Below are positions 9,423 through 18,821 of a DNA stretch of 64,000 nucleotides, one piece after another. Made by a program: the position numbers and the translations under genes. Numbering within the stretch: the stretch's first letter is position 1; each line of letters begins with the position of its first letter. Below the pieces are notes generated by a model. It ran no database searches, had not been told where the DNA came from, and saw only the letters and a list, made by a program, of their open reading frames with translations. Source of the stretch: Pseudarcicella hirudinis. Its GTDB lineage: Bacteria > Bacteroidota > Bacteroidia > Cytophagales > Spirosomataceae. The DNA is taken from assembly GCF_900115665.1 (NCBI RefSeq), contig NZ_FOXH01000021.1, positions 1 to 64,000 of the forward strand, given 5' to 3'.

Positions 9423-10109
9423 ATGCCAATAACAAACGCCACCCTCGAATTTTTAAAACAACTCAAAGAGCATAATACCAGGGAGTGGTTTAATGCTAAT
9501 AAAAAAAGATACGAAAGCATTAAAAAGGACTTTGAATTGACCATTCAGGATTTAATTCATTCTATTGGCGAATTTGAAGACTTATCAGGTGTAGAAGTTA
9601 AACACTGTAATTACCGGATAGCGAGAGATGTACGCTTTTCCTCGGATAAATCTCCCTATAAAAGCTGGTTTTCCGCCAGTTTTTCTCAGGGAGGCAGAAA
9701 AGCAAACCGAATGGATTACTATTTACATATTCAGCCAGGCGGTGGTTCTTTTATCGGAGGAGGAATGTATAATGCCACCGGAGAGCAATTAGCAAAACTT
9801 CGTCAGGAAATTGATTATAATGCCGCGGAATTGAAAGGAATCATTTATAAACCTTCTTTTACAAACATTTTCGGTGAAGCAGAAGGCGCTTCTCTTAAAA
9901 CAACGCCGAAAGGTTATGCAAAAGACCATCCTGAAATTGAGCTTTTAAGAAAAACCCAGCTTTTCTTCTGGCATAAATTCACTGATGAAGAAATTATTGC
10001 TGCCGATTTTGTTGAAAATGTAACAAATTGCTGTCGCGAGCTAAAACCTTTCCTCGATTTTCTCAATTACATTTTCTTCGATGAAAATGAACCGGAAGTA
10101 AAGCTTTAA
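9423..10109 (+). CDS. DUF2461 domain-containing protein
   Basis: 228 residues, a soluble single-domain protein without signal peptide. It matches DUF2461 along its length: FLKQLKEHNTREWFNANKKRYE at the start, the central RIARDVRFSSDKSPYKSWFS, and YYLHIQPGGGSFIGGGMYN. The family is widespread in Bacteroidota and has no firmly assigned activity. The gene is divergent from trpS across a 151-bp gap, and is followed 111 bp later by dnaE in the same direction with a weak hairpin between, so co-transcription is uncertain. Confidence 0.9.
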   Translation: MPITNATLEFLKQLKEHNTREWFNANKKRYESIKKDFELTIQDLIHSIGEFEDLSGVEVKHCNYRIARDVRFSSDKSPYKSWFSASFSQGGRKANRMDYYLHIQPGGGSFIGGGMYNATGEQLAKLRQEIDYNAAELKGIIYKPSFTNIFGEAEGASLKTTPKGYAKDHPEIELLRKTQLFFWHKFTDEEIIAADFVENVTNCCRELKPFLDFLNYIFFDENEPEVKL

Positions 10110-10114
10110 ATATT

Positions 10115-10136
10115 CTTTCAGAAGAAAGGCTTTTTT
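10115..10136 (+). terminator. Weak hairpin with T tract after DUF2461 gene
   Basis: Stem CTTTC (10115-10119) / GAAAG (10124-10128), followed by GC and six T. It is short, so termination is probably partial. Confidence 0.45.
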
Positions 10137-10220
10137 AAAATAAGGATATAAAAACAAATGAATTATTCCTGAATAATCGTTTTTCTTAAAAACCCTTCCT
10201 TCTTCATAAATCAATAAAAA

Positions 10221-13200
10221 ATGCAATTTTCTCATTTACACTGTCATACCCAATATTCCCTGCTTGACGGGGCATCCAAAATTTCATCTTTGTTTAAAAA
10301 AGCAAAGGAAGACGGAATGCCGGCGGTAGCCATTACCGATCACGGAAATATGTTCGGGGTATTTCAGTTCGTGGCGGAAGCAGGTAAACACGAAGGGGTA
10401 AAACCTATCGTGGGCTGTGAATTTTATGTAGTGGACGACCGCCACAAAAGACAGTTTTCCAAAGAACAAAAAGACAAGCGTTATCATCAGTTAATGCTTG
10501 CCAAAAATAAAAAAGGTTACGAAAATCTTGTAAAACTCTGCTCACTGGGTTTTATCGAAGGACTTTACGGTAAATATCCGAGAATTGATAAAGAATTGAT
10601 TCTGAAATATCATGAAGGATTAATTGCTACCACCTGCTGTATAGGAGCTTCAGTTCCTCAGGCCATACTGCGTCATGGAGAAGAAGAGGCCGAAAAGGAA
10701 TTTAAGTGGTGGCTCGATATCTTTGGAGAAGATTATTATGTAGAAGTACAGAATCATGACATACCTGATCAGTTAAAGTGTAATGAATTTCTGATAAAAC
10801 TTGCCAAAAAATATAATGTTAAGATCATTGCTTCCAACGACTCGCATTACCTCGATCAGAAAGATGCCAATGCCCATGACATTTTATTATGTATAAACAC
10901 CGGAGAAAAACAGGCTACTCCCACTTATAAGGACATTGATGATGATGCTTCCACCTCTACCAAAGGGAAAAGATTTGCCTTCTACAACGACCAGTTTTAC
11001 TTCAAATCCACGCAGGAGATGTCAAATCTATGGAAACATCTCCCGGAGGCCATAGACAATACCAATGAAATTGTAAGTAAGGTTGAAACCCTGAAACTAA
11101 AACAGGATATTCTCCTGCCAAACTATCAGATTCCGGCCGGATTTGTATCTCAGGATGATTATCTGGAACACCTTACCTGGGAGGGTGCCAAAAAACGGTA
11201 TGGTGATATCGACCAGGAAGTTGAAGAAAGGATTAAATTTGAGTTGCACACAATCCGGACGATGGGATTTGCTGGGTACTTTCTGATTGTTCAGGACTTC
11301 ATTAACGCTGGTAGAGACCTGGGGGTTTTCGTAGGCCCGGGAAGGGGTTCCGCTGCCGGATCAGTAGTGGCCTATTGCATTGGTATTACTAACATTGACC
11401 CGATAAAGTACAATTTACTTTTTGAGCGTTTCCTGAATCCTGACAGAAAATCAATGCCCGATATTGATACGGATTTTGATGATGAAGGTCGTCAGAAAGT
11501 AATTGATTATGTGGTTGATAAATACGGTAAAAATCAGGTTGCCCATATTGTTACCTACGGTACGATGGCCGCTAAAATGTCTATCAAAGACGTAGCAAGA
11601 GTACTGGATTTACCCTTAAATGAGTCCAATGAACTGGCGAAACTGGTACCGGATAAGCCTGGTACTTCGCTCGACAGGGTTATGAATGCGCCGATTACCG
11701 GAGATAAGTCGCTTGCGGAAAAAGAACAGCTTCAGGGAGATGACCTTGAAAACGTCAAAAGATTGAGAGAGCTCCGCAGAGAAGGATCTCTTAAATCTAA
11801 AGTTATTGAAGAGGCACTGGTACTGGAAGGATCAGTACGAGGGACCGGCATTCATGCCGCAGGAATTATCATCGCTCCTCATGATCTGACAAATATTCTG
11901 CCAGTTGCAGCTTCTAAAGATGTAAACTTATTAATTACACAGTACGAAGGTAAAATCATTGAAGATGCGGGGGTAATTAAAATGGACTTTTTGGGATTGA
12001 AAACCCTTTCAATTCTGAAAGAAGCTTTAAGACTTATCAAGCAGAATCATGGGATTGATATCAACCTGGATGAAATTCCTTTGAATGATATCAAAACTTA
12101 TGAGCTTTATCAGAGAGCAGAAACCAATGCTACATTCCAGTTTGAATCTGCCGGAATGCAGAAATACCTCAGAGAACTTAAGCCCGATCAGTTCTCGGAT
12201 CTGATTGCAATGAACGCCTTGTATCGCCCCGGCCCGTTGGAATACATTCCCAACTTCATTGCCCGTAAACACGGCCGTGAAGAAATTGTGTATGACGTGC
12301 CTGATATGGAAGAATATCTTGCTGATACTTATGGCATTACCGTTTATCAGGAACAGGTTATGCTTCTGTCTCAGAAACTGGCAGGCTTCTCAAAAGGAGA
12401 TGCCGATGTTCTGAGAAAGGCAATGGGTAAGAAAGACCGTTATACCCTGGATAAGATGAAAGGTAAGTTTATTGATGGAGCAAAAGAAAAAGGGCATCCT
12501 GAAAATAAACTGAATAAAATCTGGACTGACTGGGAAGCCTTTGCGCAATATGCCTTCAACAAATCCCATTCCACCTGTTATGCATTTGTAGCCTATCAAA
12601 CTGGTTATCTCAAGGCTCATTACCCTTCGGAATATATGGCGGGGGTAATGTCTAACTCACTTGGACAGATTGAAAAAATCACATTCTTCATGGAAGAATG
12701 TAAAAGAATGGGCTTACCGGTATTGGGGCCGGATATTAATGAATCCTATCGCTCCTTTGCAGTAAATAAAAAAGGGGAAATCCGTTTTGGTTTAGGAGCA
12801 ATTAAAGGAACAGGTGACGCTGCTGTAGAGAGTATTATTGAAGAAAGAGACAAAAACGGGCCTTATAAAGACATTTTTGACTTTGTTACCAGGGTTAACC
12901 TTCGTACTGTTAATAAGAAAACACTCGAAAGTTTAGCCTATGCAGGTGCTTTCGACTGTTTTACAGACATTCACCGGGCTGTTTATTTTGATGAAGGAGA
13001 AGGTTCTACTTTCATTGAGAAAATAATTCGTTACGCCAACAAATCTGTAGAAGACCGTTCTTCCGCACAATCTTCTCTCTTTGGTATGCTGGGAGATGGC
13101 GGCGGAGCCATTGCTACTCCAAAAATCCCGGTTGTTGAGAAGTGGTCTCAGATGGAAAAACTTAAATTCGAAAAAGATGTGGTAGGGATTTACATTTCCG

Positions 13201-13784
13201 GACACCCTTTGGATGAATACCGGCTGGAATTAGAAAATTTCTGTACCTGCACGCTTGACAGGGTAATGGAATTTAAAGGTAAGGAAGTAGCCGTTGGCGG
13301 GATTGTAACAAAAGCCATAGAAAGGTATTCGAAAAATGGTAATCCTTTCATGTTATTTACCCTGGAAGATTATAACGGAAGTTATGAATTTGCCCTCTTC
13401 GGGGAGGATTTTGTAAACCTGTCCAAATATGTGGCTTTAGACAGATTCCTTTACATCAGAGGTCAGATTAAAACGAGATGGAATCAGCAGGACAACTGGG
13501 AATTTAAACCTATGAATATGCGCCTGCTTTCAGAAGTGCGTGACCAGTTTTCAAAAGAACTTAAAATCACTATAGGCCTCCAACAGGTAAACGCAGAATT
13601 TATTACGCATCTGAACAGCCTGATCGGTCAGAACCAGGGAAATTGCAGTCTTTCTGTAATGGTATATGATCCGGAAGAAAAAGTAGAAGTAACCATGCTT
13701 TCCCGGAAAAACAAAATCTCACCGAATAATGACCTAATTCAGGCCCTCGACAAAATTACCGGACTCAGTTATAAACTCAACTAA
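10221..13784 (+). CDS. dnaE: DNA polymerase III subunit alpha
   Basis: 1187 residues, the replicative DNA polymerase catalytic subunit, acting at the replication fork. Domains in order: N-terminal PHP (FSHLHCHTQYSLLDGAS at the start and AITDHGNMFG), the polymerase palm with GPGRGSAAGS and the metal-binding aspartates Asp414, Asp416 and Asp418 in MPDIDTDFDD, then thumb and fingers (GTGIHAAG, YRPGPLEYIP, GITVYQEQVM, FNKSHSTCYA). The helix-hairpin-helix region follows (about 820-890) and then an OB-fold near 1020-1100 (VAVGGIVTKAIERYSKNGNP). There is no intein or split, and the length is near that of Gram-negative DnaE. The ATG at 10221 precedes the PHP domain directly. Confidence 0.98.
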   Translation: MQFSHLHCHTQYSLLDGASKISSLFKKAKEDGMPAVAITDHGNMFGVFQFVAEAGKHEGVKPIVGCEFYVVDDRHKRQFSKEQKDKRYHQLMLAKNKKGYENLVKLCSLGFIEGLYGKYPRIDKELILKYHEGLIATTCCIGASVPQAILRHGEEEAEKEFKWWLDIFGEDYYVEVQNHDIPDQLKCNEFLIKLAKKYNVKIIASNDSHYLDQKDANAHDILLCINTGEKQATPTYKDIDDDASTSTKGKRFAFYNDQFYFKSTQEMSNLWKHLPEAIDNTNEIVSKVETLKLKQDILLPNYQIPAGFVSQDDYLEHLTWEGAKKRYGDIDQEVEERIKFELHTIRTMGFAGYFLIVQDFINAGRDLGVFVGPGRGSAAGSVVAYCIGITNIDPIKYNLLFERFLNPDRKSMPDIDTDFDDEGRQKVIDYVVDKYGKNQVAHIVTYGTMAAKMSIKDVARVLDLPLNESNELAKLVPDKPGTSLDRVMNAPITGDKSLAEKEQLQGDDLENVKRLRELRREGSLKSKVIEEALVLEGSVRGTGIHAAGIIIAPHDLTNILPVAASKDVNLLITQYEGKIIEDAGVIKMDFLGLKTLSILKEALRLIKQNHGIDINLDEIPLNDIKTYELYQRAETNATFQFESAGMQKYLRELKPDQFSDLIAMNALYRPGPLEYIPNFIARKHGREEIVYDVPDMEEYLADTYGITVYQEQVMLLSQKLAGFSKGDADVLRKAMGKKDRYTLDKMKGKFIDGAKEKGHPENKLNKIWTDWEAFAQYAFNKSHSTCYAFVAYQTGYLKAHYPSEYMAGVMSNSLGQIEKITFFMEECKRMGLPVLGPDINESYRSFAVNKKGEIRFGLGAIKGTGDAAVESIIEERDKNGPYKDIFDFVTRVNLRTVNKKTLESLAYAGAFDCFTDIHRAVYFDEGEGSTFIEKIIRYANKSVEDRSSAQSSLFGMLGDGGGAIATPKIPVVEKWSQMEKLKFEKDVVGIYISGHPLDEYRLELENFCTCTLDRVMEFKGKEVAVGGIVTKAIERYSKNGNPFMLFTLEDYNGSYEFALFGEDFVNLSKYVALDRFLYIRGQIKTRWNQQDNWEFKPMNMRLLSEVRDQFSKELKITIGLQQVNAEFITHLNSLIGQNQGNCSLSVMVYDPEEKVEVTMLSRKNKISPNNDLIQALDKITGLSYKLN

Positions 13785-13803
13785 GTTTCAGTTTCCGGTA
13801 TTT

Positions 13804-13848
13804 ATAATCAAAAGGTGAAGAATTTCAGATTCTTCACCTTTTGATTAT
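13804..13848. terminator. Bidirectional terminator between dnaE and the DUF1624 gene
   Basis: A perfect 20-bp inverted repeat (13804-13823 / 13829-13848) with loop TTCAG, located between the convergent stops at 13784 and 13860. T and A runs border both sides, so it can serve both transcripts. Confidence 0.92.
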
Positions 13849-13859
13849 CTAATTTACTG

Positions 13860-15062
13860 TTAAAGATAACTAAGCCACCATTTATCCCGATTGTTCCTTT
13901 TATAAGAATCATACCATTTACAAACCGGAAATAAAACGATTACCACCAAAGCAAATACCAGGTAAGTAATAAGCAAAGAGAAGCCATATCCTTTCAATTC
14001 GGGAACGCCTGTCACCCAACCGGACAGAACAAAATCAGAAATCTTTCTCCCCGTCAAAGCCGCTGCCATAAAAGCAAGTATATGAATGGTATAAATATGA
14101 ACGATGTAATAAAACATAGGCACACGGCCAAAAATAAGCACTTCCTGAGCTAATTTCCCGGTAAGATTTTCGGTAAATGCCAACACCAGTAAAGCAGGTC
14201 CCAGCGTCATTAATAAATAAAGTAATGAAGGCGGATATTTGGTCGTATTCAGAAAAGATAGCATCGTATGTGAAAACGCTGTCTGAACACTCCACTGAGA
14301 AGGATCTCCGTACAAATTAGTGAAGCGAATCAATATAAAAAGCGTTGTCAATATGATCCCGCTGTACATCAATACCTGTTTTCTTTTGAGTGGGCTGTAT
14401 TTTGCGGTATACAAACTTCCCAAATAGTATCCAAGTGCCATGACACCAATCCAGGGAATAATCGGATATCCTATAAAAACAAGATGTTCTGAGCCAAGTC
14501 TGACAAGCGATTGCTCATGGATAAGCGACCACCAGGTAGCTTCTGAACTTCCCGGTTGTCCCAAATGTATGGAATCCAGTGAATTATGTCCGAAAATCAG
14601 CAAAATTCCAAAGACAAAAATCCAGTTTAAAGGAAGATATATCAGAAAAGAAAGAAAGATCATACCAATTGCTAAGGCCCAGATAACAGTAAGGGCAAAA
14701 AAGGCAAATTCAATATTGGAAAACCATCCGAAATTGATAACCGTTAATTCCAGTAAAATAAGCCAGATTCCCCGCTTAAGCAAAAAAGATGAAAGCGCCT
14801 GCCTTCCCTTAGTATTGCCAAACTGAAAAGCAGAAGTTCCGGCAAGAAATACAAAAACCGGTGCGCAGAAATGTGTAATCCACCTTGTTAAGAAAACAGG
14901 TACTGTGGTTTGCTTCATATCCGTCGGATCGAATAAAAAAGCCTCTGCATGAAAATAATCACGTACATGATCGAGGGTCATAATGATAATGACAATGCCT
15001 CTTAGCAAATCGATTGACTCAATTCTTTGGGTTTTCTGTTCAATTATTAGTTGATTTTCCAT
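13860..15062 (-). CDS. DUF1624 / HGSNAT-like membrane acyltransferase
   Basis: 400 residues with about ten hydrophobic segments. The N-terminus RIESIDLLRGIVIIIMTLDHVRDYFH is the signature of the DUF1624 / heparan-alpha-glucosaminide N-acetyltransferase catalytic family. Its conserved Asp-His pair is in TLDHVRDYFH, followed by LTRWITHFCAPVFVFLAG. Relatives move acyl groups across the membrane onto sugars, but the substrate here is unknown. It sits in the inner membrane. The gene diverges from the Lrp/AsnC-type regulator, with a 256-bp gap holding a palindrome and a promoter box. Control by that regulator is possible but unproved. Confidence 0.85.
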   Translation of the reverse strand: MENQLIIEQKTQRIESIDLLRGIVIIIMTLDHVRDYFHAEAFLFDPTDMKQTTVPVFLTRWITHFCAPVFVFLAGTSAFQFGNTKGRQALSSFLLKRGIWLILLELTVINFGWFSNIEFAFFALTVIWALAIGMIFLSFLIYLPLNWIFVFGILLIFGHNSLDSIHLGQPGSSEATWWSLIHEQSLVRLGSEHLVFIGYPIIPWIGVMALGYYLGSLYTAKYSPLKRKQVLMYSGIILTTLFILIRFTNLYGDPSQWSVQTAFSHTMLSFLNTTKYPPSLLYLLMTLGPALLVLAFTENLTGKLAQEVLIFGRVPMFYYIVHIYTIHILAFMAAALTGRKISDFVLSGWVTGVPELKGYGFSLLITYLVFALVVIVLFPVCKWYDSYKRNNRDKWWLSYL

Positions 15063-15134
15063 AAATTTCCGGCAGGTTTTGTCTCTTTGTTCGTGTTACA
15101 AAAATAATTTATCAAAACAGAATAATCTCTTTTG

Positions 15135-15146
15135 ATTCAATTGAAT
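15135..15146. promoter_or_regulatory. 12-bp perfect palindrome, candidate operator
   Basis: ATTCAATTGAAT, centred in the divergent region between the DUF1624 gene and the Lrp/AsnC gene. The surrounding TTTGATTCAA recurs 62 bp downstream (15193-15202), overlapping the -7 box. AT-rich palindromes in phase near their own gene are usual for Lrp/AsnC autoregulators. Confidence 0.45.
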
Positions 15147-15188
15147 AATACCTTAACTACCATTGATTCGATGTTTATTTTTAAAATA

Positions 15189-15196
15189 TACCTTTG
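15189..15196 (+). promoter_or_regulatory. -7 box TACCTTTG of the Lrp/AsnC gene
   Basis: Exact match to the Bacteroidota -7 consensus TAnnTTTG, 122 bp before the chosen start codon. The -33 TTTG element is not clear. Confidence 0.5.
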
Positions 15197-15318
15197 ATTC
15201 AAAATACAAATCTCCTGCAAATAGTTTAAATTAGCGACCCGGAACTTGCGGAATAAACCTGAATATCATCTTGCATGAGGGTTTAAATACGTTAAACTGT
15301 CATCCTTTTACTAAAAAA

Positions 15319-15765
15319 ATGGAATTAGATAAAATCAATTGGTCAATTCTTACTTTATTGCAGGAAAATGCCAGACTAAGTTTTGCAGAAATCGGCAGAA
15401 ATGTTGGTTTATCAGCTCCTGCCGTCGCAGAAAGGGTTCTGAAATTAGAAGAAAGCGGAATTATTAAACGATTTTCGGTTGATCTCGACTTCGAAAAACT
15501 GGGGTATTCTTTTAAAGCCATTATATCTTTCAAAGTTTATACCGGCAAAATGCAGTCTTTTCTGAAATTTATTTCCGAAATGCATGAAGTTTATGAATGT
15601 AACCGGGTAACCGGAGAACATTGCCTGATCATGAAGTTGATTGTTCAGAAACCGAATGAACTGGAAAATATCATTAACCTGTTTTCTGATTTCGGAGAAT
15701 CAACAACTTCTATTGTACTATCCAGTCCGGTAGAACATAAGGTTTTCAATCAGAATAAAAACTAA
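15319..15765 (+). CDS. Lrp/AsnC family transcriptional regulator
   Basis: 148 residues from the ATG at 15319, the usual length of the family. An in-frame ATG at 15271 would add 16 residues unlike any Lrp/AsnC N-terminus, so I reject it. The winged HTH is in residues 1-60 (DKINWSILTLLQENARLSFAEIGRNVGLS, then VAERVLKLEESGIIKRF). The C-terminal RAM ligand-binding domain follows (KAIISFKVYTGKM, VTGEHCLIMKLIV). It probably senses an amino acid and acts as a DNA-binding dimer or octamer. Candidate operator and promoter sites lie just upstream, next to the divergent DUF1624 gene. Confidence 0.93.
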   Translation: MELDKINWSILTLLQENARLSFAEIGRNVGLSAPAVAERVLKLEESGIIKRFSVDLDFEKLGYSFKAIISFKVYTGKMQSFLKFISEMHEVYECNRVTGEHCLIMKLIVQKPNELENIINLFSDFGESTTSIVLSSPVEHKVFNQNKN

Positions 15766-15848
15766 TTTTGTACTGTTTTAATTCATAAATCTCTTTAAAA
15801 ACTAATTTGAACCTTAAAAATTCAAGTACTCAAATCTATTTTATAAAT

Positions 15849-16997
15849 ATGTTCAAGCGAATTTTAGTGAGCCTCCTCTTCATGTCTGTCATTTTTGCCT
15901 GCAGCTCCGGGAAAAAAGCCCTGCAAAACGGTAACTATGATGAAGCCGTTTTAACCGCTGTCGGCCGTCTTCAAAAAAGCCCGAATAACAGCTCAGCTTT
16001 ACAGGTACTCAAGGAAGCATACCCTCTGGCGGTCAGTAAACATACAGATCGTATAAATCAATGGGAACAATCGAAGGAGCCTTTTCATTGGGAAAAAGTA
16101 GTAGAAGAATATCAGCAGCTTAACCAGATGGCCGATCAGATCCAGAATTGCCCGGTCTGCCAGAATGCTGTAGGAACGCCTCAAAGAAATTTTCAATCGT
16201 TGCAATCTGCTAAAAACTTATCAGCCGATGAAAGATATGATGCCGGTCAGCATGCTTTAGGATTTGCACAGAATAATCGCCAGGCAGCTAAAGACGCCTT
16301 CGGGCATTTCAAAAGAGCTGAGTATTTCGTCCCGAATTATAAGGATGTGGCTGACAAAATCGGGCAGGCTTTTGAATTAGCCAGCGTAAAAATAGTGGTT
16401 GAGCAAGTAACTGTTACCTCAAGACTTTATCAGTTAAGTAACGAATATTTTCAGGACAGAATTAATGAATTTTTAAAAACAAATCCAAGATTAAATCAAT
16501 TTGTTCTTTTCTATTCTCCGCAGGAAGCCAGCAATAATCGCCTTAAACCAGACCAGATTGTGCATCTGGAGTTTGATGATTTTGTAGTCGGGCAGACTTA
16601 TGTAAATAGCAATACAGATCTGGTAACCAGTCGTGATAGTGTGAAAGTCGGAGAAACAAAGGTTAATGGCAAAACCATTCCGGTCTATAATAAAGTTACG
16701 GCAAGACTTACCAGAACCCGTAAAACGGTTAGTTCCAAAGGTCTTTTGGATATGCAGATTATTGATTTCAGGACTAAAAATGTTCTTTACAGAGATAAAA
16801 TTCCCGGAGAATTTGTCTGGACTAATGAATGGGCAAGATTTAACGGAGATGAGAGAGCACTCACCCGTGATCAGCTCAATTTATGCAATGTAAGAGAGCA
16901 GCTTCCACCGCCTCCTCAGCAATTATTTGTAGAGTTCAGCAAGCCGATTTATGATCAGTTTACCAGAAAGATCAGAAAGTTTTATGAAAATTATTAA
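15849..16997 (+). CDS. Outer-membrane-type lipoprotein, TPR-like, function unknown
   Basis: From the ATG at 15849, the 382-residue protein begins with a lipoprotein signal (MFKRILVSLLFMSVIFAC), with the lipobox Cys at residue 18 followed by SSGKK. An ATG at 15807 would put 14 extra residues before the signal sequence, so it is rejected. Residues 20-170 look like tetratricopeptide-type helices (NGNYDEAVLTAVGRLQKSP, ALQVLKEAY, HFKRAEYFVPNYKDV). The C-terminal half is beta-rich, with a Pro run (PPPPQQ). A CPVC-type pair is present (NCPVCQN). I do not recognise a named family. It probably faces the periplasm from a membrane anchor. Confidence 0.8.
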   Translation: MFKRILVSLLFMSVIFACSSGKKALQNGNYDEAVLTAVGRLQKSPNNSSALQVLKEAYPLAVSKHTDRINQWEQSKEPFHWEKVVEEYQQLNQMADQIQNCPVCQNAVGTPQRNFQSLQSAKNLSADERYDAGQHALGFAQNNRQAAKDAFGHFKRAEYFVPNYKDVADKIGQAFELASVKIVVEQVTVTSRLYQLSNEYFQDRINEFLKTNPRLNQFVLFYSPQEASNNRLKPDQIVHLEFDDFVVGQTYVNSNTDLVTSRDSVKVGETKVNGKTIPVYNKVTARLTRTRKTVSSKGLLDMQIIDFRTKNVLYRDKIPGEFVWTNEWARFNGDERALTRDQLNLCNVREQLPPPPQQLFVEFSKPIYDQFTRKIRKFYENY

Positions 16998-17093
16998 AAA
17001 AACACTTTCGTAAATCATTGAAAATCAGCAACAATAAGGTGATAATTGTATTTTTTTTAGAAACAGGAACTAAGATTATATCCTAAATTGTTC

Positions 17094-17101
17094 TAACTTT
17101 G
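17094..17101 (+). promoter_or_regulatory. -7 box TAACTTTG of trxA
   Basis: Exact TAnnTTTG match 32 bp before the trxA start codon. No clear -33 TTTG. Confidence 0.5.
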
Positions 17102-17133
17102 AATTTCATTATTTAACATTAATATTTCATAAA

Positions 17134-17457
17134 ATGGCTAATTACGTAGTAGCAACTGACGCTAATTTTCAGGAGCTAATTAATTCAGATAAACCAGTAT
17201 TGGTAGATTTTTGGGCAGAATGGTGTGGACCTTGTAAAATGATCGGACCTGTTGTTGAAGAATTAGCAGGAGATTTAGAAGGACAGGCTGTTGTAGCTAA
17301 AATGGATGTGGATGCAAACTCAGTAGTTCCTTCTACATTAGGTATCCGTTCAATCCCGACTCTTATGATTTTCAAAAACGGTGAATTGGTAGAAAGAATG
17401 GTTGGAGGAAATATTCCTAAAGCTGTTTTGTCACAAAACGTTTTGAAACATGCTTAA
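17134..17457 (+). CDS. trxA: Thioredoxin
   Basis: 107 residues, the canonical size of a cytoplasmic thioredoxin, without signal peptide. The redox site is Cys31-Gly-Pro-Cys34 in FWAEWCGPCKM, and the cis-proline loop is RSIPTLMIF, both intact. It donates electrons for disulfide reduction (ribonucleotide reductase, peroxidases, methionine sulfoxide reductases) and is reduced by thioredoxin reductase, which is not in this window. It is monocistronic: its own -7 box lies upstream and a strong hairpin follows. Confidence 0.97.
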   Translation: MANYVVATDANFQELINSDKPVLVDFWAEWCGPCKMIGPVVEELAGDLEGQAVVAKMDVDANSVVPSTLGIRSIPTLMIFKNGELVERMVGGNIPKAVLSQNVLKHA

Positions 17458-17465
17458 TAAATATG

Positions 17466-17515
17466 ATAAATAGTGAATGGGAATTTCAGTTAATGATTTC
17501 TCATTCACTATTTAT
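17466..17515. terminator. Bidirectional terminator between trxA and the aminotransferase gene
   Basis: 14-bp perfect stem ATAAATAGTGAATG (17466-17479) / CATTCACTATTTAT (17502-17515), between convergent stops at 17457 and 17521, followed by T-rich sequence. Confidence 0.85.
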
Positions 17516-17520
17516 TATTT

Positions 17521-18741
17521 TTAGCCTTTCTTTTGATCAATTGCCCTGAGAATTACCTCGCAGGCGAACCTGATTTCTTCTTTTGAGATTACCAGTGGCG
17601 GAGCAATTCTCATAGAATTATCGCAGAACAGGAACCAGTCGGTAATAACTCCCTGCTCTATTGCATCATCAATTATCGGTTTCAGTTCTCCGAAATCTTC
17701 AAATTCAACAGCCATCATCAAACCCTGATTTCTGATCTCCTTTATCTTTGGATGAATCAGCAAATCCCTGAATAATTTTGCTTTTTCTTCTACAGCCTCC
17801 AAAAGATTTTCACTGAAAATTGTTTTAAAAGTGGCCAAAGAGGCTGCACAGCTTACCGGATGTCCTCCAAATGTTGTAATATGCCCCAGAATCGGATTAT
17901 CTTTGAAAACAGACATTACGGTTTGATTGGCAATAAATGCCCCGATTGGCATTCCTCCTCCCATTCCTTTGGCGCATAGCAGAACATCAGGATAAAAACC
18001 GAATTGTTCAAAAGCCCAGAAAGTTCCTGTTCTCCCAAAACCTGTCTGAATTTCATCAATAATCAATAAAGTACCCGTAAGATCGCATTGCTTTCTCAAA
18101 GCCCTGAAATAATTTTTATCCGGAACCCTCACCCCCGCTTCTCCGGCAATTACTTCAATAATTACAGCAGCAGTCTTTTCTGAAATAAGTGATATATCTT
18201 CAAAATTTCCATGCCTGATCTGGGTAATCTGAGGTAAAAGTGGTCTGAAATTTCGTTTAAAATTTTCACTTCCGGAAAGTGACAACGCTCCCTGTGTAGC
18301 TCCATGATAAGCATTAAAACAGGAAATAATCTCCTGTCTTCCTGTAAATCGCTTTGCGAGCTTCATCGCCCCTTCCACAGCTTCTGTACCTGAATTTGTA
18401 AAATATACATTATCAAGTGGTTTTTGAACGCTTGTTTCCAAATCAGCGGAAGGAACCAGACTTTCAACCAGCGCAGCAGCTAATGCCACCTGCGGCGTCT
18501 GAACATATTCTCCGTAAACCATCAGGTGCATGTATTTATCAACCTGGTCTTTTATGGCATTCACAACATTGGGATGACGGTGCCCCACATTGGAAACCCC
18601 TATTCCTGAAATAAGATCTATGTATTTACGGCCATTGGTTCCATACAGATAAATGCCTTCTGCCTGTTCAATTTCAAGGGCTAAAGGGAAATCTGAAGTT
18701 TGAGCAATATGCTGAAGAAAGATTTGTCTCTGTGTAAGCAA
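17521..18741 (-). CDS. Class III pyridoxal-phosphate aminotransferase
   Basis: 406 residues if started at the TTG at 18741-18739, giving MLTQRQIFLQHIAQTSDFP, the N-terminus familiar in this family. The open frame reaches an ATG at 18807, but that adds 22 unrelated residues and leaves 14 bp to the divergent gene, with promoter-like sequence inside. Fold-type I PLP motifs are intact: YFTNSGTEAVEGAMKLAKR, LLIIDEIQTGFGRTG, and the Schiff-base Lys258 in CAKGMGGGMPIG. It resembles acetylornithine / ornithine / 4-aminobutyrate transaminases, but the substrate is not decidable. It is not next to arginine genes. It is cytoplasmic. Confidence 0.85.
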   Translation of the reverse strand: MLTQRQIFLQHIAQTSDFPLALEIEQAEGIYLYGTNGRKYIDLISGIGVSNVGHRHPNVVNAIKDQVDKYMHLMVYGEYVQTPQVALAAALVESLVPSADLETSVQKPLDNVYFTNSGTEAVEGAMKLAKRFTGRQEIISCFNAYHGATQGALSLSGSENFKRNFRPLLPQITQIRHGNFEDISLISEKTAAVIIEVIAGEAGVRVPDKNYFRALRKQCDLTGTLLIIDEIQTGFGRTGTFWAFEQFGFYPDVLLCAKGMGGGMPIGAFIANQTVMSVFKDNPILGHITTFGGHPVSCAASLATFKTIFSENLLEAVEEKAKLFRDLLIHPKIKEIRNQGLMMAVEFEDFGELKPIIDDAIEQGVITDWFLFCDNSMRIAPPLVISKEEIRFACEVILRAIDQKKG

Positions 18742-18755
18742 GGTAATTAAATTTG
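18723..18755 (+). promoter_or_regulatory. Promoter of the S10 peptidase gene, overlapping the aminotransferase start
   Basis: -33 TTTG (18723-18726), a 21-bp spacer and an exact -7 box TAAATTTG (18748-18755), 67 bp before the ATG at 18822. On the other strand, upstream of the TTG start of the aminotransferase, TAATTTTA with an upstream TTTG gives a weaker divergent promoter. The two promoters therefore overlap. Confidence 0.55.
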
Positions 18756-18821
18756 ATGTTATTTGATTTTTTCGTAAAATTAAGCATTGTTTCATAAACA
18801 AATTCAAACAAACTATAAACC

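Noticed and set aside
12027-13205. Minus-strand frames inside dnaE
   Set aside because: They are antisense shadows with no recognisable domains.
10221-13784. Intein or split in dnaE
   Set aside because: The frame is continuous and every polymerase motif follows in normal spacing.
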